64,000 bases of DNA from Alkalihalobacillus sp047302405 (GTDB lineage Bacteria > Bacillota > Bacilli > Bacillales > Bacillaceae_D). The position numbers and the translations under genes were made by a program. The first letter of the stretch is position 1, and each line of letters opens with the position of its first letter. Below are positions 33,965 through 43,628 of the stretch, one piece after another. The stretch lies in the NCBI RefSeq assembly GCF_047302405.1, contig NZ_CP154853.1:4278001-4342000 (forward strand), in the 5' to 3' direction. Under the pieces are notes generated by a model that saw only the letters and a program-made list of their open reading frames with translations, was not told where the DNA came from and made no database searches.

Positions 33965-34621
33965 TTGAATCAAGAAAGTTTTATGAGTGGTTTTTATAAA
34001 TTCTCTATGTTATTCGTTCGATTAGCTTATATTAATTTACTTTGGCTTCTATTTATTGCGTTAGGTTTAATCATTTTTGGCTTTTTTCCCGCAACAATTG
34101 CCATGTTCACCGTTGTACGCCAATGGGTGCAAGGAAATCTAGAAGTTCCAGTTTTCTCTACTTTCTTTCATGCTTTTAAAAAAGAATTTTTAAAAGGCAA
34201 TATGCTCGGACTTAGCTATTTATTAATCGGCTTTATTTTATACATCGATATCCTATATTTTTCTTCTCCTTCAACCATTATCACCTTAGTGCTTTATTAC
34301 TTCTTCTGGGTTGTAACATTCATTTATCTTCTATTAGGTTTCTTTTTGTTTCCTGTTTATGTGCAATATCAAAATAAGTGGTGGCGATACTATAAATCGT
34401 CTCTTCTCATTATGGTTTTGAATCCACTTGTTGTGATTTCGTATATTTTAATGATTGGTGTAGCTGCAATTATTTTAAGAGCTTTACCAGGGTTAATTCC
34501 TTTATTTTCTGGTAGTGCATTGGCATTTGGCTTAATGCTAGTTAGCTATCGGGCATTTGTTAAAGTAGAAGATCTTCAGGAAAAAGGGGAGCAAAAGGAA
34601 GAAGCTGTTCTGAAAATATGA
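33965..34621 (+). CDS. YesL-like DUF624 membrane protein
   Basis: A 218-aa membrane protein with about five helices and the DUF624 N-terminal pattern (LLWLLFIALGLIIFGFFPATIAMFTVVRQWVQG). YesL-type proteins accompany Lpl/Yte-type sugar ABC importers in Bacillus and are suspected to help the transport system, but their role is not established. A GTG at 33956 lies within the Shine-Dalgarno GCGAGGTG, so the TTG at 33965 is preferred. It heads the glycan-utilisation operon that runs to 47.8 kb, directly before nanE. Confidence 0.8.
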   Translation: MNQESFMSGFYKFSMLFVRLAYINLLWLLFIALGLIIFGFFPATIAMFTVVRQWVQGNLEVPVFSTFFHAFKKEFLKGNMLGLSYLLIGFILYIDILYFSSPSTIITLVLYYFFWVVTFIYLLLGFFLFPVYVQYQNKWWRYYKSSLLIMVLNPLVVISYILMIGVAAIILRALPGLIPLFSGSALAFGLMLVSYRAFVKVEDLQEKGEQKEEAVLKI

Positions 34622-34658
34622 GTAAGTTAAAGTCGATAAAAGTTGGGGTGTTTACGTG

Positions 34659-35372
34659 ATGAATAGAGAGGATTTTATGAAATGTATTAAAGGTCAATTG
34701 ATTGTTTCTTGCCAAGCTCTACTAGGTGAACCGTTGCATGGTGAGAATTTTATGGCGAAAATGGCATTAGCTGCCAAAGAAGGCGGAGCAGCAGCGATTC
34801 GAGCAAATGGTGTAAACGATATAAAAGCGATCAAAAAGGAAATTGGATTACCGGTTATTGGTTTAATAAAACAAAACTATGAAAATAGCAAAGTCTTTAT
34901 AACACCAACACTGAAAGAAATCGATGCTTTAATTGAAGTAGAGGTAGATGTCATTGCGATTGAAGCTACCTTTCAGGAAAGACCTAATAAAGAAAGCTTC
35001 GAGGAACTCGTCCAATACATACATCAATCTAGCACTTGTTTAATAATGGGCGATGTTTCTACATATGAGGAAGGCATGGCGGCCATTGAAGCCGGAGTTG
35101 ATCTAGTTTCGACGACACTATCAAGCTATACGTCTTATACAAAGGAGCGGGTCATCCCGGATCTTCCATTAATAGAGAAGTTGTCCAAAGCGACAGATGT
35201 GCCGATCGTGGCGGAGGGCAATATAAAAACGCCTGATGAAGCAGCAAATGCTTTACATGCTGGTGCTTACTCTGTTGTTGTGGGAGCGGCGATAACGAGG
35301 CCACAAATTATAACAAAAAGGTTTTATCAAGCTATTCAAGAAGCCAATGAAACATTAAATGCTAGAACGTAA
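34659..35372 (+). CDS. nanE: N-acetylmannosamine-6-phosphate 2-epimerase
   Basis: A 237-aa TIM-barrel epimerase converting ManNAc-6-P to GlcNAc-6-P. Family motifs are visible: LIVSCQALLGEPLH, AAKEGGAAAIRANG, LPVIGLIK, VIAIEAT, DLVSTTLSSYT and VAEGNIKTPDEA. The length is typical. ATG at 34659 is preferred over GTG at 34656 by distance from GGGGTG. No sialic acid lyase (nanA) is in the window, so here ManNAc-6-P may come from ManNAc released from a glycan and phosphorylated by the ROK kinase at 46857. Confidence 0.92.
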   Translation: MNREDFMKCIKGQLIVSCQALLGEPLHGENFMAKMALAAKEGGAAAIRANGVNDIKAIKKEIGLPVIGLIKQNYENSKVFITPTLKEIDALIEVEVDVIAIEATFQERPNKESFEELVQYIHQSSTCLIMGDVSTYEEGMAAIEAGVDLVSTTLSSYTSYTKERVIPDLPLIEKLSKATDVPIVAEGNIKTPDEAANALHAGAYSVVVGAAITRPQIITKRFYQAIQEANETLNART

Positions 35373-35414
35373 ATGACAAGAATTCATCATCATAAGGGAA
35401 GTCGGTGATAAGAC

Positions 35415-36362
35415 ATGAAGTATTTGAAGGAAACGATTGAACAGTTAGAGATGTATGAGCCGATTTTAACTAAACAGGCGAATCATGATTTATTTTGGAC
35501 AGATACAATAAGAGATGCACACTTGAAACCATTAAATGAAACATTGCAGGAGGTAGATTATCCAATTAAACAAATAAAGGCCTACGAAGTTAGCTATCAA
35601 GGGTTTGATGAAACACCTCTCCAAGCTTTTTATATCGTGCCAGAAGAACATGAAGGATCATTGCCTTGTTTAGTCATTTTTCATGGGTATGGTGGGCATA
35701 AAAATTCGATTTCACATTATATGAAATGGCTTATACAAGGTTATGCTGTTTTAGCGGTTGATTGTCGAGGGCAAGGAAGAAGCGGTGATTTTTCAGGTTA
35801 TACCTCTGATGAACTAGGCAGTTGGGTTGTGAAAGGCATTCTAGATAAAAAAGATTATTATTATCGAAAAGTTTATGTTGATGCCATTCGAGCAATAGAT
35901 TTTGTCTGTACAAGGACTGAGGTTGACCAAGAACGTATTGGGGTTATGGGGGCAAGTATGGGAGGTGGCATTACATTAGCCGTAGCTGCTTTAGACGATC
36001 GCCCAAAGTTAGCCGTAGCTGATGTACCTAATATGTGCGATATCGAGTTGGCAATGAAGCAAAAGTTTGAAGGGTCGTTGACGATTGTTGAGCAATTTCT
36101 TCATCGCCATCCCGAATATGTGGAAACTGTTTATAAGAATCTAACTTACTTTGATAATTTGAATCTATGTGAGCAGATTACATGTAGAACAAGGATTTCA
36201 GTAGGATTGAAGGATTTAATTTGCCCACCGATGCCTATTTATGGAGTGTATAACAGGATCAATGCGGAAAAGTCGATTGAGGTTTATCCTTTCTCAGGGC
36301 ATGATATGGCCATTATTGAGCATATGGACAAAACTCTTTTATATGTCAAACAGTATCTATAA
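35415..36362 (+). CDS. acetyl-xylan esterase/cephalosporin-C deacetylase family protein
   Basis: A 315-aa alpha/beta-hydrolase of carbohydrate esterase family 7. The oxyanion and early region is FHGYGGHKN, CRGQGRSG follows, the nucleophile Ser181 sits in GASMGG, and the catalytic Asp (SVGLKDLICPP) and His (FSGHDM) are near the C-terminus. CE7 enzymes are cytosolic and strip acetyl groups from imported oligosaccharides, which fits the ABC-importer cluster. O-acetylated amino-sugar oligomers are the inferred substrate, not xylan, as no xylan genes are present. Confidence 0.88.
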   Translation: MKYLKETIEQLEMYEPILTKQANHDLFWTDTIRDAHLKPLNETLQEVDYPIKQIKAYEVSYQGFDETPLQAFYIVPEEHEGSLPCLVIFHGYGGHKNSISHYMKWLIQGYAVLAVDCRGQGRSGDFSGYTSDELGSWVVKGILDKKDYYYRKVYVDAIRAIDFVCTRTEVDQERIGVMGASMGGGITLAVAALDDRPKLAVADVPNMCDIELAMKQKFEGSLTIVEQFLHRHPEYVETVYKNLTYFDNLNLCEQITCRTRISVGLKDLICPPMPIYGVYNRINAEKSIEVYPFSGHDMAIIEHMDKTLLYVKQYL

Positions 36363-36394
36363 GTCATTTTAGAATGAAGAGGTGAGATGAACGG

Positions 36395-37261
36395 ATGGAA
36401 AAAATTAGTTATTCAATAAGTCCAGAAATGATGATTACGAGTATTGCTAATTCATTAACGAAGTCCGAACAAAAAGTAGCAGAAGTCGTGAAAAGTAGAC
36501 TAAAAGAAGTGGTTTACTGGTCTGTTTCAGACCTTGCTGAACAAGCTGAAGTTGGTGAAACGACAGTTATTCGTTTCTGTCGGAGATTAGGATATAGGGG
36601 TTATCAAGATTTTAAGCTTGCTGTTGCCCAAAGTGCCACAGAACAATCGTCGAAGGAAGAAGAAATAGAAGAAGTGAAGGATACAGACAATGTTTCTACT
36701 TTAGCAAAAAAAGTTACCTCGGCAAATACAAATATGCTGCAAAATACGATGAAGTTAATCGACCCAGAAGCGGTTGAGCGAGTAGCTGAGCAAATTATTC
36801 AATCACAAAAGCTCTATGTATTTGGTGTTGGAGCATCAGGAATTATGGCTCAGCAAGCTCAGTATCGCTTTATGAGACTTGGCTATCATAGTTTAACGGC
36901 AGCCGACGCACACTTAATTGCCATGAACAGTTCATTAGCAGGACCAGGAGATGTTGTAATTTGTATTTCAACTTCAGGGAGTACAAAAGATTTAGTTGAT
37001 GCAATAAAAATTGCAAAAGTAAAGGGAGCTTTTATTGTTTGTATTACAAATCATATGCGCTCACCAATTACAAAATATGGAGATGTTGTTTTGCTAACAT
37101 CAACAAAGGAAAGCCCCTTGCATGGGGGAGCACTTTCTTCCATAATCTCGCAAATGCATGTTCTTGACATTTTGACGAGATATATTGAACTACAAAATAA
37201 AGAACGTTCTCAGGAGGCTTTAAAGAATACAGCGAAATCAGTATCCGACAAGCTATACTAG
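36395..37261 (+). CDS. MurR/RpiR-family transcriptional regulator
   Basis: A 288-aa regulator with an N-terminal RpiR helix-turn-helix (SVSDLAEQAEVGETTVIRFCRRLGYRGYQDFK, residues about 45-75) and a C-terminal SIS phosphosugar-binding domain (YVFGVGASGIMAQQAQ, ISTSGSTKDLVDA). SIS-domain regulators sense sugar phosphates; MurR binds MurNAc-6-P. In this operon a hexosamine 6-phosphate is the probable effector. The gene lies inside the operon, 32 bases after the esterase and 12 before the flavoprotein gene. Confidence 0.9.
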   Translation: MEKISYSISPEMMITSIANSLTKSEQKVAEVVKSRLKEVVYWSVSDLAEQAEVGETTVIRFCRRLGYRGYQDFKLAVAQSATEQSSKEEEIEEVKDTDNVSTLAKKVTSANTNMLQNTMKLIDPEAVERVAEQIIQSQKLYVFGVGASGIMAQQAQYRFMRLGYHSLTAADAHLIAMNSSLAGPGDVVICISTSGSTKDLVDAIKIAKVKGAFIVCITNHMRSPITKYGDVVLLTSTKESPLHGGALSSIISQMHVLDILTRYIELQNKERSQEALKNTAKSVSDKLY

Positions 37262-37273
37262 GAGGTTTTATTA

Positions 37274-38848
37274 ATGAATACAGAAATTATTGCGGATGTC
37301 ATTATTATCGGGGGGAGTACGGGCGGCTGTGCCGCTGCCTTATCAGCAGCAAAGGCGGGCTGTCGAGTTGTTATGACGGAAGAAACAAAATGGATTGGTG
37401 GTCAGCTAACAAACCAAGCTGTTCCACCAGACGAACACCGTTGGATCGAAAGCTTTGGTTGTACGAGTAGTTACCGAGTCTTTCGCAATCGACTCCGTGG
37501 TTATTATCAACAACATTTTTCGCTAACCGAGCAAACAAGGAATACTCCTAGATTTAATCCAGGAAATGCGATTGTGAGTCGAATATCGTGTGAACCAAGA
37601 GCGGCATTAGCTGTTCTTCATGAAATGCTAGCCCCGTATATACATAGCGGAAGGCTAATGATTTTAACGGAAACGAAACTAACAAAAGTTGAAACAAATG
37701 GGGATGATGTTCAAGCAATTGAAGTCGAGCATTTGTTTAGGCAGCAAACTCACACTTTAGTAGCTCCTTATTTTATTGATGCAACCGATTGTGGCGATGT
37801 CCTGCCGTTAGCGGGGGGCGAATATGTCACAGGTGCTGAGTCTCAGAAGGAAACAGGTGAACCACATGCATTAACAGGAGAGTCAGACCCGATGGATATG
37901 CAAGCTTTTACCCAATGCTTTGCAGTAGATTACATTGAGGGAGAAGATTTTACGATAAAAAAACCAGAAAGCTATCAATTTTGGTCGAATTATCAAGCGT
38001 CCTTCTGGCCTAATAAGCTTCTAGACTGGACGGCGGTTAACCCTATTACGTTAGAGCCAATTACATATGGTCTTTTTAAAGAAAATGATAAATTTCCGTT
38101 ATGGGAGTATCGGCGTATCATAGATAAGTCACAATTTACATCTGATTTATACGAAGGAGATATTTCTTTAATTAATTGGCCGCAAAATGATTATTGGTTA
38201 GGTCCTATTATTGATGTAGAGGAAGACGAGCGTCAAAAGCACTTAAAACAAGCGAAGCAACTATCATTGTCATTGCTTTACTGGTTACAGACGGAAGCAC
38301 CAAGACCTGATGGGAAAGCAGGATATCCTGGATTAAGGTTGAGGAATGACGTAGTTGGGACAGATGATGGGTTGGCGATGTTCCCTTATATTCGAGAATC
38401 GAGAAGAATGAAGACGGAGTTTACTGTGTTGGAGCAGCATATTAGTACTGAAGTGAGAGGAGAGGCAGGGGCGGAAATTTTCCAAGATTCAGTTGGGATT
38501 GGAAGCTACCGCATCGACCTTCATCCAAGTACGGGATTATCGTCCTTTATTGATATTTCGAGCCTCCCATTTCAAATCCCGTTAGGTAGTTTAATTCCTG
38601 TAAGAGTTAATAACTTACTCCCTGGTTCTAAAAATATTGGTGTAACGCACATCACAAATGGATGTTATCGCTTGCATCCGGTCGAATGGAATATTGGGGA
38701 AGTAAGTGGTTATTTAGTGGCTTTTAGTATTCGAAATAAGGTGACACCACGACAAGTCAGAAATGATAAAAAGTGGTTAGAACAATTTCAAAAACATCTA
38801 ATACAAGAAGGAATTGAGCTGACTTGGCCAAGTATTCATGCCGTTTAA
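37274..38848 (+). CDS. FAD-dependent oxidoreductase (FAD_oxidored family)
   Basis: A 524-aa flavoprotein with the N-terminal FAD-binding motif DVIIIGGSTGGCAAALSAA and the following ETKWIGGQLTNQAVPP typical of the PF12831 family. Near the middle is DATDCGDVLPLAGGEYVTGAE. It has no signal peptide. Members occur in polysaccharide loci of Bacteroidetes and Firmicutes without a known reaction; oxidation of a sugar or sugar amine would be a guess. AGGAGG precedes the start, and the gene is between the RpiR regulator and the ABC importer. Confidence 0.8.
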   Translation: MNTEIIADVIIIGGSTGGCAAALSAAKAGCRVVMTEETKWIGGQLTNQAVPPDEHRWIESFGCTSSYRVFRNRLRGYYQQHFSLTEQTRNTPRFNPGNAIVSRISCEPRAALAVLHEMLAPYIHSGRLMILTETKLTKVETNGDDVQAIEVEHLFRQQTHTLVAPYFIDATDCGDVLPLAGGEYVTGAESQKETGEPHALTGESDPMDMQAFTQCFAVDYIEGEDFTIKKPESYQFWSNYQASFWPNKLLDWTAVNPITLEPITYGLFKENDKFPLWEYRRIIDKSQFTSDLYEGDISLINWPQNDYWLGPIIDVEEDERQKHLKQAKQLSLSLLYWLQTEAPRPDGKAGYPGLRLRNDVVGTDDGLAMFPYIRESRRMKTEFTVLEQHISTEVRGEAGAEIFQDSVGIGSYRIDLHPSTGLSSFIDISSLPFQIPLGSLIPVRVNNLLPGSKNIGVTHITNGCYRLHPVEWNIGEVSGYLVAFSIRNKVTPRQVRNDKKWLEQFQKHLIQEGIELTWPSIHAV

Positions 38849-38886
38849 AGCAAAAGGAAAAATTGCTATGAGAGGAGGTTTCATAA

Positions 38887-39849
38887 ATGGCAAAAAGCTC
38901 ATCGATAAACTTAGAAAAGACACCGAAGCTAGAGCCGAAGATAAAACCAAAGACTAAAAATGCTTTATTAAAGCATTGGGATTTATATTTGATCATGATC
39001 CCAGGGATTTTATTTTTTCTAATTTTCAGATATGTTCCGATGTGGGGTGTTGTTATTGCCTTTCAAGATTATAGTGTCTTTGCCGGAATTAGTGGGAGTG
39101 AATGGGTTGGCTGGAAGCACTTTGAGCGGATGTTTCAGACGGAGGAATTTTATCGAATTTTCTCTAACACATTGTTAATTAGTTTATACAAACTCTTTTG
39201 GGGCTTTCCGGCACCTATTATTGTTGCCTTAATGCTAAATGAATTAAGAAATATGTTGTATAAACGAACAATACAAACCGTCATTTACATGCCTCATTTC
39301 TTATCTTGGGTTATTGTCGGCGGGATAATGATTAACATTTTGGAGCCTTCTACTGGTATTGTGAATCATTTTATTCAGTTTTTTGGTTTCGACCCGATTT
39401 ATTTTATTGCGGATGATAGCTGGTTCAGAACTGTACTCGTTACAAGTGACTTATGGAAAAGTGTTGGATGGGGAACGATTCTTTATTTAGCTGCTTTAGC
39501 AGGTATTAATCCACAGCTTTATGAAGCGGCACGAGTGGATGGGGCTAATAAATGGCAACAAACTTGGCATATTACGTTACCTTGTCTTTTACCGACTATT
39601 GTTATTCTATTTATTTTACAAATGGGCAATATTTTAGAAGTTGGTTTTGAACAAGTATTTATTCTCTTAAATCCACTCGTATACAACGTCGGTGATGTAT
39701 TTGAGACCTATGTGTATCGAGTTGGGGTTACACAAGGTCAATTTAGTTATACAACGGCGGTTGGACTATTTAAATCAGTCATTGCTTTAATATTAGTCGT
39801 GTCTGCTAATAAAATGGCCAAAAAATTAGGACAAAATGGATTGTGGTAA
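38887..39849 (+). CDS. sugar ABC transporter permease, LplB type
   Basis: A 320-aa membrane protein with six helices and the EAA loop (EAARVDGANKWQQTWHITLP) that docks the ATPase. The N-terminal 30 residues are charged and cytoplasmic. LplB/YteP-type permeases import oligosaccharides such as rhamnogalacturonan or glycosaminoglycan fragments and use a shared MsmX-like ATPase encoded elsewhere, which agrees with no ATPase gene here. Partner of the following permease and of the lipoprotein receptor. Confidence 0.92.
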   Translation: MAKSSSINLEKTPKLEPKIKPKTKNALLKHWDLYLIMIPGILFFLIFRYVPMWGVVIAFQDYSVFAGISGSEWVGWKHFERMFQTEEFYRIFSNTLLISLYKLFWGFPAPIIVALMLNELRNMLYKRTIQTVIYMPHFLSWVIVGGIMINILEPSTGIVNHFIQFFGFDPIYFIADDSWFRTVLVTSDLWKSVGWGTILYLAALAGINPQLYEAARVDGANKWQQTWHITLPCLLPTIVILFILQMGNILEVGFEQVFILLNPLVYNVGDVFETYVYRVGVTQGQFSYTTAVGLFKSVIALILVVSANKMAKKLGQNGLW

Positions 39850-39861
39850 GGAGGGTTACCC

Positions 39862-40737
39862 ATGGCTGTATATCAAACGAAAGGTGAGAAAGCGTTTTCG
39901 ATTTTTAATGTAATCTTTTTAGGAGCCTTTGCCCTGCTTTGTCTATTTCCTTTTATGCATGTTATTGCCCAATCCTTAAGTAGCCATCGAGCAATTGTAT
40001 CAGGTGAAGTTATTTTCTTCCCGATAGAAATTACTTTTCATGCGTATAAAGAAGTTTTTATGGACGCTCATTTTATTAACTCTTTTATTGTCAGTGTAGC
40101 AAGAACAGTAGTAGGGACTTTCTTCAATGTATTTTTTACATGCTTAATGGCCTATCCACTTTCGAAAACGTATATAAAAGGCAGAGGGCTAATCCTGTTT
40201 TTAATCGTTTTTACGATGTTATTTAATGGAGGAATGATTCCTACTTATTTGGTTGTTAGAGAAACAGGGTTATTAAATTCATTTTGGGTTTATATTATTC
40301 CTTCATTAATTAGTGCCTTTAATCTAATTATTGTTAAAAATTTCTTTCAAAGTGTACCGGCTGAGTTAGAAGAATCAGCCAAGATAGATGGAGCATCGAA
40401 TATAAGAATTTTATTTAGAATTGTCATTCCTTTATCGATGCCTGTTATTGCAACAATTGGTTTATTCCATGCGGTATTTCATTGGAATTCGTTCTTTGAT
40501 GCCGTGATCTATATAAGCGATCGAAACTTATACCCTTTACAAGTTTATTTACGAGAGCTAATTCAGTTCGATCAGTCTGATATAAGTTTACGTGATAATT
40601 TTGAACAGCAATTGCTAGCGACCGAATCACTAAAAGCAGCAGCATTAATTGCGAGTACCGTCCCAATACTTATTGTGTATCCATTTCTACAAAAATACTT
40701 TGTTAAAGGTGTCATGTTAGGTTCTGTAAAAGGTTGA
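39862..40737 (+). CDS. sugar ABC transporter permease, LplC/YtcP type
   Basis: A 291-aa six-helix permease, second half of the heterodimeric channel. The EAA loop is EESAKIDGASNIRILFRIVIP. The start follows GGAGGG. It lies 12 bases behind the first permease, and the receptor gene comes next, the standard Lpl operon order. Confidence 0.92.
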   Translation: MAVYQTKGEKAFSIFNVIFLGAFALLCLFPFMHVIAQSLSSHRAIVSGEVIFFPIEITFHAYKEVFMDAHFINSFIVSVARTVVGTFFNVFFTCLMAYPLSKTYIKGRGLILFLIVFTMLFNGGMIPTYLVVRETGLLNSFWVYIIPSLISAFNLIIVKNFFQSVPAELEESAKIDGASNIRILFRIVIPLSMPVIATIGLFHAVFHWNSFFDAVIYISDRNLYPLQVYLRELIQFDQSDISLRDNFEQQLLATESLKAAALIASTVPILIVYPFLQKYFVKGVMLGSVKG

Positions 40738-40844
40738 CTCATTCAAAATTACAGGGGGTGATTGGATGGGGTAGATACATCATAGAACTAAACCGCTTGT
40801 GCCCGGATTTATTGATTGGACAAATATTAAGGGGGAATGAAAAA

Positions 40845-42365
40845 ATGAAAGGAATGTTGAGCAAAAGGTACTTTTTAATTTTTTGTTTGATTGGTCTAAT
40901 GTTTGTTGCGGCATGTTCACAAGATACGAATCGAGATACTGGTAGTACTGATGACTCTGAACCTGGTACAGATGGTGAAGGTGAAGAACTAGTTCAGGAG
41001 TTAAGAACAATTGAGATTGTCGTCAATAATTATGGAAGAAGCTTTCCTAGTGGGATGGATGAAGGCAACAACCCTTACTTAGATTTTATTGAAGAGAATA
41101 CAAACCTTGAGGTGAACGTACAAATCCCACCTGCGGAAGGGTATATGGAAAGACTTAATGTATTAATGGCAGGGAATGATTTGCCGGACATGATTTATAG
41201 CCCTGATGCGACATGGTTTGTAAACTATGTGAATCAAAATGCTTTAACAGACCTAACGGAAGTTGTGGAACAGTATGGCCAAAACCTCTTAGAGCTAATT
41301 CCAGCTGAAGCCTGGGAAGCTGTAACGATAGATGGTAAGGTGTATGCAATTCCGCATATTCTCCAAGAAGCTGGAACGGAAATCATTTATGTGAGACAAG
41401 ATTGGTTAGACGAATTAGGTTTGGAACAACCAGAAACATTAGATGAATATGTTGAGGTGTTAAGAGCGTTTAAAGAGAGTTATAACAACACGGGCTATAT
41501 TATGACAGACGCTTTAGGAAGAATTGCTCCTATCTTAGGTGCCTTTGGAGTTCAACGAAACCAGTGGGTAGAGAGTGACGGAGAACTGGTTTATTCGAGT
41601 ACAACTCCTGAAATGAAAGAAGCATTATCTTTTTTAGCTGATATGTATGAGGAAGGAATTTTAGACAAAGAGTTTCCTTCCAATAACTTAACCGTTCTTG
41701 GTGAAAAGGTCGCCAATGATCGAACTGGTTTATTCTCAGCTGCATGGTGGGATACACGAGGACCGATTTTAACAAATTCACAAAATAATGATGCCGCTGA
41801 GTGGGTGCCACTACCATATCCAGTAGGACCAAATGGTGATTCAGGAACAGCAGGAAGTGCATTAGTTCGTGGTTATAATGCTGTGCCCGTTACGAGTGAT
41901 GAAGCAGAAGCTGTAGTTAGAATGTTAGACTTTATCGTTTCAGACGGATTTAGAGAAATTTTCTTAGGATTTGAAGGCGATGTTTGGGAAATAAAAGATG
42001 ATGTGGCAACAACTGATTTTGAAAAGCATAATGAGCATTTGTACCGTCAAATGTATACAACGGTTGAACCTTTAGACCCAGAAACAACCAAAATCCGTTT
42101 AGATTCCTTAGGATTAGAATTTAATCTATTTGATAATGTGACGAAGATTGAAGAAAACGCTATGTTCTCTGAATATAATGGTCCACCAACACGTTCAAGT
42201 GGTTTATATGGAGGACAATTAAATGCAATGGAAGATGAAGTATTTGCAAATATAATTGCTGGAAATAGTTCAATTGACGCCTTCGATGATTTTGTTGACA
42301 GATGGTATCGTGATGGTGGGCAAGAGTGGACTGATGAAGTGAATGAATGGTACAGCAACAGGTAA
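40845..42365 (+). CDS. sugar ABC transporter substrate-binding lipoprotein (LipO type)
   Basis: A 506-aa extracellular binding protein. The signal peptide ends in a lipobox (MFVAAC), and the mature protein starts with a Ser/Asp/Glu-rich linker. The body (IPPAEGYMERLNVLMAGNDLPDMIY, then MLDFIVSDGFREIFLGFEG) is that of the large LipO/YtcQ receptors. The long ORF start at 40734 is rejected; the ATG at 40845 follows AAGGGGGAA and begins the signal peptide. It would capture the oligosaccharide released by the secreted enzyme at 30806. A terminator-like hairpin follows. Confidence 0.9.
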   Translation: MKGMLSKRYFLIFCLIGLMFVAACSQDTNRDTGSTDDSEPGTDGEGEELVQELRTIEIVVNNYGRSFPSGMDEGNNPYLDFIEENTNLEVNVQIPPAEGYMERLNVLMAGNDLPDMIYSPDATWFVNYVNQNALTDLTEVVEQYGQNLLELIPAEAWEAVTIDGKVYAIPHILQEAGTEIIYVRQDWLDELGLEQPETLDEYVEVLRAFKESYNNTGYIMTDALGRIAPILGAFGVQRNQWVESDGELVYSSTTPEMKEALSFLADMYEEGILDKEFPSNNLTVLGEKVANDRTGLFSAAWWDTRGPILTNSQNNDAAEWVPLPYPVGPNGDSGTAGSALVRGYNAVPVTSDEAEAVVRMLDFIVSDGFREIFLGFEGDVWEIKDDVATTDFEKHNEHLYRQMYTTVEPLDPETTKIRLDSLGLEFNLFDNVTKIEENAMFSEYNGPPTRSSGLYGGQLNAMEDEVFANIIAGNSSIDAFDDFVDRWYRDGGQEWTDEVNEWYSNR

Positions 42366-42375
42366 ACGAAAAACA

Positions 42376-42410
42376 GAAGAAATGGTACCTAATTTAGGTA
42401 CCATTTCTTC
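42376..42410 (+). terminator. long palindromic hairpin after the substrate-binding protein gene
   Basis: GAAGAAATGGTACCTAA pairs perfectly with the mirrored TTAGGTACCATTTCTTC with almost no loop. T's lie within the right arm rather than after it. It probably stabilises or partly terminates the importer message, giving more receptor than downstream enzymes. Confidence 0.65.
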
Positions 42411-42446
42411 ATACTAATCTCTTTTAAAAAGAAAAGAGGGAGAAGG

Positions 42447-43604
42447 ATGGAAAACGAGATCCTTACAAACGTGCTTTGGATTGATTTTATGGCGAATAGT
42501 GAAAATCTCTTAGACAAATTCTATCGAACAAAATACATGGAAAATGCTAAGAAAGCACGATTTACTCACGTTGTTATTGATGCAAAAACTCCTTATGGTT
42601 TTGTCACTTACCCAAGTTCAATTGCTCCACATATAAGTGAATGGGAGAGATTTAGTAACTGGAAAGACAAGGATTACGTTAGGCTCATGAGTGAGAGTGC
42701 CTCACAATTTAATTTGAAAGTCCTTATAAAATGCGATATTTTTTCAGAAGGAAGTATTGTTTTTAAAAATCGAAAATGTCATCTTAATACAAATTGGCAA
42801 ATTCAATACTATCACTTTGAAAAGGGAAAGCCTGTATACACAAAAGCGGAAAATTATACAGAGCAAGGTATTTTTGTGAATCCTGCCTTATTAGACGTTC
42901 AGCAATATGAGCTTTCTATTATGCAAGAGATTTTAACTAATTATCAAGGGGAAGGATTTATCTTAGATCGATGTCGCTACCCTAATGTCTACGCTGATTT
43001 CAGTTTAACTAGCTGTGAGATTTTTGAGAAGGCAAGCCAAATCAAAGTAAAGAATTGGCCAGCAGATATTTTAACACCACTAGCAAGCGGATTTGAGCCT
43101 GGACCACTATTCCAAGAATGGCTTACGTGGCGGGCGAGTGTAACAAAAGGTTTTATTTTAAAAGCAAAAAATTTAGTGAAAGGATTTAATCCTCTTATGT
43201 TCTTTGGTTTATATGTTGGATCTTGGTATCCAGATTATTTTCATGAAGGGGTCAATTGGGGGAGTAAAGAATATCGTGCAGACTTAGAATGGGTTAATAA
43301 GGATTATTATCAAACAGGAATAGCAGATGAGCTTGATTTCTTAATGGTGGGCTGTTATTACGCTGATTTGATCAAAGCAGAAGCTGAAAATAAAGGGTTA
43401 GAGGAATGGAAGAGTGTAGAAGGAGCAATCGAAATGAGCAAGCAAGCAACTGCTAATAAAGTCACTCTTTTGCCTAGTTTATTCGTTTTTGATTATGAGG
43501 GAAATTACAGTCGGTTTAAAGAAGCGATTGAGCTTTGTCAGGGCAAAAGTGACCGATTTATGATCTTTGACTCAATCTATTTAGAAAAATACAACTGGTG
43601 GTAA
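42447..43604 (+). CDS. cytosolic GHL10-like glycoside hydrolase-type protein
   Basis: A 385-aa TIM-barrel protein without a signal peptide. It is a clear paralogue of the barrel of the secreted enzyme at 30806: LDRCRYPNVYADFS, NWPADI, YVGSWYPDYFHEGVNWG and DYYQTGIADELDFLMVGCYY align block by block. The likely catalytic acid in the LDR motif is kept. The secreted form would cut the polymer outside and this form would act on imported fragments. The exact linkage is unknown. AGAGGGAGAAGG precedes the start. Confidence 0.75.
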   Translation: MENEILTNVLWIDFMANSENLLDKFYRTKYMENAKKARFTHVVIDAKTPYGFVTYPSSIAPHISEWERFSNWKDKDYVRLMSESASQFNLKVLIKCDIFSEGSIVFKNRKCHLNTNWQIQYYHFEKGKPVYTKAENYTEQGIFVNPALLDVQQYELSIMQEILTNYQGEGFILDRCRYPNVYADFSLTSCEIFEKASQIKVKNWPADILTPLASGFEPGPLFQEWLTWRASVTKGFILKAKNLVKGFNPLMFFGLYVGSWYPDYFHEGVNWGSKEYRADLEWVNKDYYQTGIADELDFLMVGCYYADLIKAEAENKGLEEWKSVEGAIEMSKQATANKVTLLPSLFVFDYEGNYSRFKEAIELCQGKSDRFMIFDSIYLEKYNWW

Positions 43605-43628
43605 TGAGTCTATTAGGAGGTATTGAAG